From positions 1-42,409 of IMG/VR virus record IMGVR_UViG_3300008259_000321: 42,409 nucleotides of DNA; one strand, 5' to 3'. This stretch comes from a virus. This document shows positions 5,729 through 11,777 of this stretch, in pieces. Each line of letters starts with the position of its first letter. Positions within the stretch are counted from its first letter, which is position 1. Made by a program: the position numbers and the translations under genes. Below the pieces are notes generated by a model. It was not told where the DNA came from, searched no databases, and saw nothing but the letters and a program-made list of their open reading frames with translations.

Positions 5729-6212
5729 TCGATCGCACCGAATCCGGGGAACGCCTAGACCCCGGTCTGAGAGTGGGATTGAAGTACTGCTTCAGGGCAT
5801 TTAGCCCTGACCGCAGATCGGACAACGGGCTTTCCAACTCCCTCACCACCGTCAACCAGACGGCCCGGTACGCCTTCGGGTGGCAGCTCTTCAGCAGATA
5901 GCGATCTGCCGACAGCATGGCCAATGCCCGAGGCGCACGATCCCCCACGGACATCTGGATTCGCTCCAGTTGGATCGAGGAGGGGAACACACCGGAGCGA
6001 TGGGCTAGGGCATGGAAGGCCAGAGCCGCATCGTATTGATCGGTGTCGATAGCCTTGCGGATGTACAGCCGATCGATCAAATGCTGATCGACCACCTTCG
6101 CCCTGATGAAGAGGCCATCCTCGGACTCCAATCGAACTGTGTGCTTACGATGCAGTTCGTTGGAGCCGAGTTCGTTGGCGATCAGTTCCCTAGTTTTCGA
6201 TTGACCAGTCAA
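5670..6212 (-). CDS. hypothetical helical protein, possibly DUF6456/HTH-like
   Basis: 180 residues. The ATG lies inside the last codons of the primase-helicase gene (23-base overlap), so the two are coupled. The middle (VVDQHLIDRLYIRKAIDTDQ, then YDAALAFHALAHRSG, then RYLLKSCHPKAYRAVWLTVV) resembles helix-turn-helix-type DUF6456 proteins known as regulators in proteobacterial phages and prophages, but the match is from memory and partial. It is the last gene of the minus-strand replication unit and converges on the ribbon-helix-helix-like gene. Confidence 0.55.
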   Translation of the reverse strand: MTGQSKTRELIANELGSNELHRKHTVRLESEDGLFIRAKVVDQHLIDRLYIRKAIDTDQYDAALAFHALAHRSGVFPSSIQLERIQMSVGDRAPRALAMLSADRYLLKSCHPKAYRAVWLTVVRELESPLSDLRSGLNALKQYFNPTLRPGSRRSPDSVRSTIDQAEKALQAASLDPLLG

Positions 6213-7956
6213 AATTGTCGGGCTGCTTTATCGCATGTTGCCTATCCGACCATCTTGTGCTAGCGGAATCAAATTGTAAATACGCCATCCCCATTTTTCC
6301 AAGCCACTGCCAACGTGCTTTCCACACATGAGCCTCTGGCCCGTCTTCCGTGCGAGTGACAGTGAGACCCAAGTCTGCCTTGGCAAACCATGCCATCGAC
6401 TTAGCGACATCGAGTCCTGTCACTACCTTCTGACTGCGATCCATCGGCTTAGCAGGATGCGCTACGAAGAATACGTGGACGCCTGATTGCTTGGCGAACT
6501 GCTGCACTTTAGTCAGCATGCCGTTGATCGCATCTGTCTCCAGTCGATCTTTGGTATCCACTTCGATGAAGTTGTACGGGTCGATGACAAGGATACGAAC
6601 GCCCATGCGCATCACTGCCGCACGAGCAAACTCCAAGATGCCCTCGATGTCAGCCGGCGCACCGGCCATGTAGTCGAGCCACACGAAGTGATCCTGCATC
6701 CAAGTGAATGCAGCGTTACGCTCCTCGATCTGCATGCGAGGCTTGCCCATGCCATCGAAGAACGGCTTGCCGACAATCTTCGAGGCCAGCTGCGCCATGT
6801 GCAGATGCGGGGGCTTCTCGAAACTGCAGAAGGCTGTCTTCCATCCCTGCTGCTGCGCAGCGTTGAGGCAGACCTGATCGATGAGATCAGACTTACCACT
6901 GCCCGGGAAGCCTGTGACGATCGTCATCATGCCCTCGGAGATGCTCATGATCTGGTCGAGGGCGGGGATGCCAGTCGGGATGCCTTTGGTGTGGCCTTCG
7001 TTGTAGAGATTGTCGAACCGCTGGGCGTAGTGGTCAGCCCCGTAGAGGCCTGCCATCGGAATCGGCTTGGCCTTGCTGAACGCTTCGAGCAAACCATCAG
7101 TCCCAAATTGGGACATGGTTTCGTTAGCGTCTTTGCAAGGCAGCGTGATCTTCCAGCACTTGGCCTTGCCGATACGGCGAGACAGCTCCTCGATGAGGGC
7201 TTCTCCAGCCGGGTCTAAGTCAGGTGAGAAGTAGATGCGGCTTGTCGAATTGAGAAGCTCCTGCGCTTCCCAGACGTACGCAAAGCGACGATCGTCCATC
7301 GGATCGATCACGCCATCCTTGACTCGCTGCGGCGCACCGTTCGGTACGCTTACGACGTTGGCATCAACGCCTGCTGCCAGCCATGACAGCGCATCGATCT
7401 CGCCCTCACAGATCAGCAGTGGCTTGCCTGCCTCCACCTGATCGATGTTCCAGAAGCTATTGCAGACAGACTGCTGACTGAAGTGCTTATCGCCATCGGC
7501 ACTGCGCCACTTGACGGCGAATATCTTGCCGTTCTCTCGATACGGGAATCCCACTGCAGGCAGATTGCCAGCAGCAGCAAATCCCCATCGACCGAACACG
7601 CAGTACTTATCCGAGATAGATTCAGGGATGCCGCGAGACTTCAGATACTGAATGCCTTGCGCTTTATCTGTTTCATTCAAGTCAGCCAGCACCACTTCGG
7701 TCTTGGGCTGCTTGATAGATTGAACTTGCCGAATCGGCGTGACATTACTTTGAAAACGATCCATACCGCCTTGTACCCCACAGTGCCAGCAATTCCAACG
7801 AATGGATTGATTGTCCACGTAGACCGAAAGCGGTCTGTCGTGGCGATGTTTACTACGAGTGTGTTGACAAGCGGGACACTCCACTTTGTGTTGCCCGTTG
7901 TCTAGATGTTGGACTGCCCGTCCAATGAAGTCATCTTCGTCAATCATACTCAGCAT
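6190..7956 (-). CDS. bifunctional DNA primase-helicase, T7 gp4-like
   Basis: 588 residues, close to the 566 of T7 gp4. A zinc-binding primase domain has C27-x2-C30 and C56-x2-C59. The TOPRIM-like domain has ICEGEID at 182-188 followed by the FSPDLDPAG acidic motif. The helicase half has Walker A GFPGSGKS (349-356), a Walker B-like ILVIDPYNF and the H3-type FFVAHPAKP, typical of DnaB/RecA-fold replicative helicases. It would make primers and unwind DNA at the phage fork. AAAGGAGAAAG stands before the ATG. Hairpin-rich DNA and a candidate promoter lie upstream. Confidence 0.93.
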   Translation of the reverse strand: MLSMIDEDDFIGRAVQHLDNGQHKVECPACQHTRSKHRHDRPLSVYVDNQSIRWNCWHCGVQGGMDRFQSNVTPIRQVQSIKQPKTEVVLADLNETDKAQGIQYLKSRGIPESISDKYCVFGRWGFAAAGNLPAVGFPYRENGKIFAVKWRSADGDKHFSQQSVCNSFWNIDQVEAGKPLLICEGEIDALSWLAAGVDANVVSVPNGAPQRVKDGVIDPMDDRRFAYVWEAQELLNSTSRIYFSPDLDPAGEALIEELSRRIGKAKCWKITLPCKDANETMSQFGTDGLLEAFSKAKPIPMAGLYGADHYAQRFDNLYNEGHTKGIPTGIPALDQIMSISEGMMTIVTGFPGSGKSDLIDQVCLNAAQQQGWKTAFCSFEKPPHLHMAQLASKIVGKPFFDGMGKPRMQIEERNAAFTWMQDHFVWLDYMAGAPADIEGILEFARAAVMRMGVRILVIDPYNFIEVDTKDRLETDAINGMLTKVQQFAKQSGVHVFFVAHPAKPMDRSQKVVTGLDVAKSMAWFAKADLGLTVTRTEDGPEAHVWKARWQWLGKMGMAYLQFDSASTRWSDRQHAIKQPDNFDWSIEN

Positions 7957-7984
7957 GCGTCTTTCTCCTTTGTGCTGAGTGAAT

Positions 7985-8013
7985 ATTTTCTATAGGCCGA
8001 AGATTGTTTTCAA
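7985..8013 (-). promoter_or_regulatory. candidate sigma70-like promoter for the primase-helicase unit
   Basis: On the minus strand TTGAAA (8008-8013), a 17-base spacer and GAAAAT (7985-7990) precede the primase start at 7956, just downstream of the hairpin at 8039-8060. The -35 is five of six and the -10 four of six. The position between a likely terminator and the gene supports it. Confidence 0.4.
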
Positions 8014-8038
8014 ATACTTTATCTGTATCTACAAACGA

Positions 8039-8060
8039 CAAACCCCCTTGCGGGGGCTTG
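8039..8060 (-). terminator. probable intrinsic terminator, minus strand
   Basis: On the minus strand CAAGCCCCC, a GCAA loop and GGGGGTTTG form a 9-bp stem (one G-T pair) with a GNRA-type loop. The tail is only TTTGTC, so it is not a perfect intrinsic terminator. It would end transcripts coming from the RusA unit through the hairpin-rich region. Confidence 0.5.
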
Positions 8061-8063
8061 CGT

Positions 8064-8346
8064 CCTACTAGTGAAGTAGGTACTCTGGCTGTGGGAACCG
8101 AGTGAGTGGTAGGGTAGAGTAGTGATCTACTCCTGTCAAACACTCAATCCCCCTATCGTTCTGGTCGGGGAAACTACGCGCAGTTCGATTTGTATTCAGA
8201 CCGGGGCGGCAGGCCTCTGAACGCGCGGCGTTAGTCAGGAAGCGCGAACTGCAACAGGGCAACCTGTAAAAGTAGCTGACAGCGGGGTGGCTCCGTCAGT
8301 CATCCTCTGCACGATCGGACGTAGGCTTACTCCGTCTGTACCGTGC
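8064..8346. ncRNA. hairpin-dense intergenic region, candidate structured RNA or origin
   Basis: No convincing gene lies between 7957 and 8386. The stretch tiles with inverted repeats: CCTACT/AGTAGG (8064-8080), ACTC/GAGT (8082-8103), TGAGTG/CACTCA (8103-8146) enclosing GAGTAG/CTACTC (8117-8132), TCCCC/GGGGA (8148-8171), GCAGTTCG/CGAACTGC (8180-8252) enclosing TTCAGA/TCTGAA (8195-8221) and CGCGC/GCGCG (8222-8246), ACAGG-GCAA-CCTGT (8254-8267), CTGAC/GTCAG (8276-8299) and GCACG/CGTGC (8309-8346) with an inner stem. The nested group 8180-8252 is a three-way junction. The strand cannot be decided: flanking genes are minus, but the GCAA tetraloop at 8259 is on plus. It matches no RNA family I know. 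A replication origin beside the primase is the other reading. Confidence 0.5.
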
Positions 8347-8375
8347 GGAGTTCACCATCAGTCATCAGGTATATA

Positions 8376-8402
8376 CAGATATCTAGTTAATCTAGATACC
8401 TG
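8376..8402. repeat. 11-bp inverted repeat across a stop codon
   Basis: CAGATATCTAG (8376-8386) and CTAGATACCTG (8392-8402) flank TTAAT; one of the 11 pairs is a G-T. The repeat holds the stop codon of the gene ending at 8387. The CAGGTAT arm can alternatively pair with ATACCTG at the other side on the minus strand (8366-8372), so two exclusive folds are possible. There is no T-run, so it is not a simple terminator. Confidence 0.55.
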
Positions 8403-8635
8403 TTAATTAACTGCTTGGCTTTCTTACGACGGATTCCCGTAGGCAGTTTCATCATCTGAGCAATAAACTTTTTGATCTGGCTGGAATCCAGCTGGGCTTC
8501 CATACAAGCATGATCAAAGTCCTGACTGCCCACCCAGCGGATAGCATCCTGCCGAGTGTCAGTGTCGAGGTCAGTGAGGTCTTCTAATGCCTGGCAGATG
8601 ACCCGCCTTGCAATCCTAGTCGTTCCAAAAAACAC
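8387..8635 (-). CDS. small hypothetical helical protein downstream of RusA
   Basis: 82 residues from GTG at 8635, chosen because AAGGA precedes it by 8 bases and it gives a modest 20-base overlap with the RusA gene; longer in-frame readings exist to 8659. The sequence RRVICQALEDLTDLD, then DAIRWVGSQDFDHACMEAQL, then GIRRKKAKQLINRYL is helical and basic at the end. The A-I-R-W-x-x-S-x-D-F-x-x-x-C-x-x-A pattern occurs in small phage proteins of unknown role. Its stop lies in an inverted repeat. Confidence 0.6.
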   Translation of the reverse strand: MFFGTTRIARRVICQALEDLTDLDTDTRQDAIRWVGSQDFDHACMEAQLDSSQIKKFIAQMMKLPTGIRRKKAKQLINRYLD

Positions 8636-9038
8636 CGAGCTTGTCCTTGAATTGTTCACGAAACATATCCATCGAGCAGACGAACATCTCTGCCCTCGGA
8701 TTATCTCGATCTAACCCCCACATGACAAATCTACATTTCACTTGTCTATCGTTGGCGTATATACGGTCTTGCAGCAGATCGAGAATCAAGGACTCATCGA
8801 GGTCTGGCCGCCTGCTGGCGTAGTAGATTTTTGCCCCGAAGAACAGATCGCCTTCGAGCATGGAATCAAGAGCTGGCACTTGCAGCTTGAATGAGTCGCC
8901 GTAAGACAGCGCCTTCTTACTCTTGATGAGGCGGGGCTTGCCTCCGAAACTGACGAGCCTTCTTTGGTTGGCTTTGCTGGCGGGTTCGCCCAAGACAATT
9001 CCTTCCCAGAAATTGTTGACTTGAAATTTATTTTCCAT
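8616..9038 (-). CDS. rusA: RusA-family Holliday junction resolvase
   Basis: 140 residues. The N-terminal GEPASKANQRRLVSF is the family opening GxPxSKxN. The acidic cluster RRPDLDES (D79, D81), D87 and the later YANDRQVK (D97) match the metal-binding aspartates of RusA-type resolvases (about 120 residues in E. coli). The ending has the expected NPRAEMFVC strand. RusA proteins cut four-way DNA junctions as dimers, here probably resolving replication or recombination intermediates before packaging. ATG 9038 follows GGAGAAAG. It is divergent from the recombination module. Confidence 0.85.
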   Translation of the reverse strand: MENKFQVNNFWEGIVLGEPASKANQRRLVSFGGKPRLIKSKKALSYGDSFKLQVPALDSMLEGDLFFGAKIYYASRRPDLDESLILDLLQDRIYANDRQVKCRFVMWGLDRDNPRAEMFVCSMDMFREQFKDKLGVFWND

Positions 9039-9044
9039 TAAAAT
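9016..9044 (+). promoter_or_regulatory. sigma70-type promoter for the recombination module
   Basis: TTGACT (9016-9021), exactly 17 bases, then TAAAAT (9039-9044): five of six at both hexamers. A start near 9051 would give a 30-base leader with CGGAGTC before ATG 9082. It overlaps the first codons of the divergent rusA gene. Confidence 0.65.
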
Positions 9045-9061
9045 CTTTCTCCATACTGAAG

Positions 9062-9090
9062 ATCATATACGGAGTCAAGACATGCCACAA
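9062..9090 (-). promoter_or_regulatory. possible divergent promoter for rusA
   Basis: On the minus strand TTGTGG (9085-9090), 17 bases, TATGAT (9062-9067), the -10 being five of six and the -35 only three of six. It faces the plus-strand promoter, with the two -10 boxes about 18 bases apart. Confidence 0.35.
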
Positions 9091-9366
9091 GGAAATCCAG
9101 AAGGATTAAAGGCGCCTATTGACCAGCGGGTTCAGGAGGCAGTCATTGCATTTATCCACGCTGCGTACAGAGATGGCCTACAGGGATTCTCTGTTGCTGT
9201 CAATGATGACACCAGAATATTGAGACTCACCAAGTCTGACCCAAATGGGAGAGAGCTACATACCGTGACTCTCTACTACGAGTTCGTACTTGATGGCGGC
9301 ATGGAATCACTAATGGACACAGCTAGAAAAATTCAGGAGTTAGTCGATGAAGGTAAAACCTTTTAA
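9082..9366 (+). CDS. hypothetical protein
   Basis: 94 residues, first gene after the plus-strand promoter. Segments AVIAFIHAAYRDGLQGFSVA, then TRILRLTKSDPNGRELHTVT, then LYYEFVLDGGMESLMDTARK suggest a small alpha/beta protein. No family recognised. It overlaps the next gene by 20 bases. The operon context is recombination and replication, so an accessory role there is possible but not shown. Confidence 0.65.
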   Translation: MPQGNPEGLKAPIDQRVQEAVIAFIHAAYRDGLQGFSVAVNDDTRILRLTKSDPNGRELHTVTLYYEFVLDGGMESLMDTARKIQELVDEGKTF

Positions 9367-9604
9367 GTTTAAGAAGAAGCAAGCCAAGGTGGAGATGAAG
9401 CCTGTCGTTAAGACAGACCTTCCCGAGATCGAAGTAGGTCAGGGGATCATCGTCGAGTGTTCCACTCAAGACAAGGCGGATATCCAAGCAACCTACCGCG
9501 CTATCAAGAAGGAATTGGCTAGGCGAAAGGGGCAGAAGTATCGAGTCATCTGGCTGATCAAATCGTTTCTGATCTATCGAGTGAGCAATGAAGTACACAA
9601 ATAA
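9347..9604 (+). CDS. small basic hypothetical protein
   Basis: 85 residues from ATG 9347, preceded by AGGAGTTAGTC. The N-terminus is very Lys-rich (KVKPFKFKKKQAKVEMK). Then comes a strand-helix segment with QGIIVECSTQDKADIQATYR, and the end is hydrophobic and basic (YRVIWLIKSFLIYRVS). Lys richness suggests nucleic-acid contact. No domain recognised. It overlaps the nuclease gene by 17 bases. Confidence 0.6.
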   Translation: MKVKPFKFKKKQAKVEMKPVVKTDLPEIEVGQGIIVECSTQDKADIQATYRAIKKELARRKGQKYRVIWLIKSFLIYRVSNEVHK

Positions 9605-10337
9605 TCACAATGTCCCCGTCGAGGTAATACGGGCAGTCCAGAGCGACCCGTACACCAAAGGCGAGGGCGTTACGCTGTCGGTTACGCAGCTGATCAAGTC
9701 GCCTAGGATCGTGGCTCTGCAAGAGCGGCACGATGATGAGATCACTGTCGATTACCGCGATGAAGTATTCAAGCTCCTTGGTAAGGCAGTGCATCTGGCA
9801 CTGGAAGATGCCAACGCCAAGGATGAGAACTTGATCCCAGAGCGTCGGCTGTATGCTGAGATCAACGGCTGGCGCATCAGCGGCCAGACAGACACCATGT
9901 CTCTGGCTGAGAAGATGCTGACGGATTACAAATGCACTAGCGTGTATGCCGTCACATCAGACAAGCCTGAGTGGGAGCATCAGTTGAATCTCTATACGTG
10001 GCTGTGGCGCAAGCACGGCTACGAGGTGGAGAAGCTACGGATCATGGCGATCCTGCGTGACTGGCGACGTAGCGAGGCAGACAAGAAGTTTGACTACCCG
10101 CAGTCTCCGGTGGTGTGCTTGGACATCCCGCTTTGGGGATTCATCAAGCAGACCGAGTTTGTCGAGCAGCGCGTTCGCTTGCACCAAGAAGCGATGAAGA
10201 AGGATGCAGTACTGCCTGAGTGCAGTGACGAGGATCGATGGTTGCGCGGCAAGAAGAATGTCCGTTGCGAAGGCAACTGGTGTCAGGTCGCGCAGTTCTG
10301 TTCACAGTGGCAGTCCATAAAGGAGAAGAAGGCGTGA
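9588..10337 (+). CDS. RecB/Cas4-like PD-(D/E)XK exonuclease
   Basis: 249 residues. The order of motifs fits the RecB/Cas4-like nuclease superfamily: GKAVHLALE (H69), ERRLYAEINGWRISGQTDTM (E85, D102), LTDYKCTS (D113, K115) and HQLNLYTWLWR (Q132, Y136). The C-terminus has VRCEGNWCQVAQFCSQW, giving C-x4-C-x5-C plus an upstream Cys in LPECSD; such a cluster may bind an iron-sulfur centre as in AddB or Cas4, which is unproven. Beside an annealing protein and SSB it probably resects DNA ends for recombination, like the lambda exonuclease partner of Beta. Confidence 0.8.
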   Translation: MKYTNNHNVPVEVIRAVQSDPYTKGEGVTLSVTQLIKSPRIVALQERHDDEITVDYRDEVFKLLGKAVHLALEDANAKDENLIPERRLYAEINGWRISGQTDTMSLAEKMLTDYKCTSVYAVTSDKPEWEHQLNLYTWLWRKHGYEVEKLRIMAILRDWRRSEADKKFDYPQSPVVCLDIPLWGFIKQTEFVEQRVRLHQEAMKKDAVLPECSDEDRWLRGKKNVRCEGNWCQVAQFCSQWQSIKEKKA

Positions 10338-10996
10338 GTGACGAAAGCACAATCGATTATGCTGAGCGATCTGCCAAGATATGGCAGACGTTGAGCAAGC
10401 TGAATGTCAACGAACACACCGAGAAGAAAGGTCATCTGACCTATCTCTCATGGGCTTGGGCTTACCAGACCATGATGGATCACTTCCCGGATATGCGTAT
10501 TGTCTGGAGTACGTTCAGGGATGTAGACGGAATGGACAGGGATGTCCTCTACTACCCGGATCGAACTTGCTCTGTGCATTGCTCGGTCATCATCAACGGC
10601 ATCACAAAGCACATGTGGCTGCCCGTGATGGATAACCGCAACAATGCCGTTGCAAACCCGGATGCGAGAGCCATCTCGGATACGAAGATGCGCTGCCTCG
10701 TGAAGTGCTTTGCGATGTTCGGGCTTGGCCTGTACATATTCGCGGGCAGTGACTTGCCGCAGGAAGAACCGCTGGAGATTCCTGAGCGCATCAAGTCACC
10801 AGAAGATCATCAAGTCTTCTTGAGGGAAGTGGAGAAGAAGGCCACTAAGATCAAGGCTAAGGCGGAACTCAATACGTTCTTCCGCAGCCTTGAGCCGTGG
10901 TTCTCCGACCTTCGAGAGATAGTCGATGAGGAAGGTGTGACCGGGTATGACGATCTGGTCAAGAAGTTTAAGTTGTATGCAACAAAGGTAAAGTGA
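10334..10996 (+). CDS. single-strand annealing protein, Sak3/DUF1071 type
   Basis: 220 residues from GTG 10334, which overlaps the nuclease stop and follows AAGGAGAAG; a longer reading to 10238 would lie wholly inside the nuclease gene. The core TEKKGHLTYLSWAWAYQTMM, then CSVHCSVIINGITKHMWLPV, then NPDARAISDTKMRCLVKCFA, then GLGLYIFAGSDLP matches DUF1071 (Sak single-strand annealing proteins, also called Sak3). It would anneal complementary single strands left by the nuclease. The C-terminal third is helical and variable. Confidence 0.8.
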   Translation: MSDESTIDYAERSAKIWQTLSKLNVNEHTEKKGHLTYLSWAWAYQTMMDHFPDMRIVWSTFRDVDGMDRDVLYYPDRTCSVHCSVIINGITKHMWLPVMDNRNNAVANPDARAISDTKMRCLVKCFAMFGLGLYIFAGSDLPQEEPLEIPERIKSPEDHQVFLREVEKKATKIKAKAELNTFFRSLEPWFSDLREIVDEEGVTGYDDLVKKFKLYATKVK

Positions 10997-10997
10997 G

Positions 10998-11324
10998 ATG
11001 GAAAACAGAGTTAGTATTGATGGCGCCTTGTATCCGAACCGTTACAAGGACAAGCCGAACAAGCCGGATATCACTGGCGAGATCACGCTCAGCAAGGACT
11101 TGCTGAAGTCGCTGGTGACGCTGGTCAAGGAGGGCAAAGAGGCTGGCCTGAAGGTGGCGATCTGGAATCGCGAGAGCAAGGCAGGCAACCCCTACCAGTA
11201 CATTAAGTGTGAGGCAGTTGAACCTAAGCCGAAAAAGGAATATAACGGAGGTGGGTCGTCTGGTTTCAAGGCAAATCCACCGTCAGTGCAAGCTGAGGAC
11301 CCGGATGATCCGCTTCCGTTTTAA
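10998..11324 (+). CDS. single-stranded DNA-binding-like protein
   Basis: 108 residues, one base after the annealing-protein stop. The body (SIDGALYPNRYKDKPNKPDI, then ITLSKDLLKSLVTLVKEGKE, then LKVAIWNRESKAGNPYQYIK) fits small phage OB-fold-like replication proteins. The end is a flexible Gly/Ser linker and an acidic tip, EDPDDPLPF, like the protein-recruiting tails of bacterial SSB and T7 gp2.5. It likely coats ssDNA for the annealing protein. A strong terminator follows within 30 bases. Confidence 0.7.
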   Translation: MENRVSIDGALYPNRYKDKPNKPDITGEITLSKDLLKSLVTLVKEGKEAGLKVAIWNRESKAGNPYQYIKCEAVEPKPKKEYNGGGSSGFKANPPSVQAEDPDDPLPF

Positions 11325-11353
11325 TTGATTGTTTACTCTCCATAGGGATTATT

Positions 11354-11382
11354 CCCCACCCGCCTTCGGGGTGGGGTTTTTT
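11354..11382 (+). terminator. intrinsic terminator of the recombination operon
   Basis: CCCCACCC (11354-11361) pairs with GGGTGGGG (11369-11376) across GCCTTCG, followed by six T. It is placed 30 bases after the SSB-like gene and before the next small gene. Confidence 0.88.
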
Positions 11383-11395
11383 ATGGGAGGGGGAA

Positions 11396-11605
11396 ATGCA
11401 GAGCCATTACATCAAGCTAGTAGACGCGCTGCGTCTGATAGACAGAGACGTTAAAACGACAACGGAAAGGGAGTTCCTGCCAGTAGGGGAGCTAATGCAT
11501 GAAGCGGCGGAAACTATCGAGAAATTGGAAAAAAAGAACCAGGAAAAGACCAAAGAGATCGCAGAGCTTGAAGCTCTGCTCCGAGAAGCCTTCCCCATCC
11601 GATGA
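11396..11605 (+). CDS. small coiled-coil hypothetical protein
   Basis: 69 residues from ATG 11396 behind GGGAGGGGGAA. The second half (ETIEKLEKKNQEKTKEIAEL) is a clear heptad-type coiled coil and the first half is helical. No family recognised. It follows a terminator closely, so it depends on read-through or on a promoter I cannot see. Confidence 0.6.
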   Translation: MQSHYIKLVDALRLIDRDVKTTTEREFLPVGELMHEAAETIEKLEKKNQEKTKEIAELEALLREAFPIR

Positions 11606-11645
11606 GAGTCCAAAAGCCTTTATAGACTTTAGGACTCTGCATGGA

Positions 11646-11777
11646 ATGCCAGAAAAAGAAATAAACCGCTGTATTATTTGCCGCTGCGAGATCGGCTCTT
11701 CGCGGTACTCTTCTTTGACTTGCTCACACTGCCGTCAGAGGCAGCGTCGGCGTGAGAGACAATCAGCTCGCCCCTGA
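11646..11777 (+). CDS. possible mini zinc-finger protein antisense to the phosphoesterase 3' end
   Basis: 43 residues from ATG 11646: MPEKEINRCIICRCEIGSS, then LTCSHCRQRQRRRERQ. Two C-x2-C pairs separated by about 14 residues and a very basic tail look like a DNA-binding zinc ribbon. The same frame is open upstream to 11499, but that part reads as a Lys/Arg-rich shadow of the coiled-coil gene. It overlaps the convergent phosphoesterase gene by 104 bases, and the ribosome site is weak (TTTAGGACTC), so it may be chance. Confidence 0.4.
   Translation: MPEKEINRCIICRCEIGSSRYSSLTCSHCRQRQRRRERQSARP

Noticed and set aside
6487-7218. 243-residue plus-strand reading
   Set aside because: Antisense to the helicase domain; rich in His, Arg and Leu as expected of a complement frame.
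8171-8260. tRNA or tmRNA-like element around the AGTTCGATTTG sequence
   Set aside because: The T-loop-like string has no matching acceptor, D or anticodon arms at the right distances.
8068-8262. Minus-strand readings in the hairpin-rich gap (8068-8262 and 7940-8143)
   Set aside because: No ribosome site, odd composition, and the region is better explained by dense inverted repeats. Homology in relatives would reopen this.
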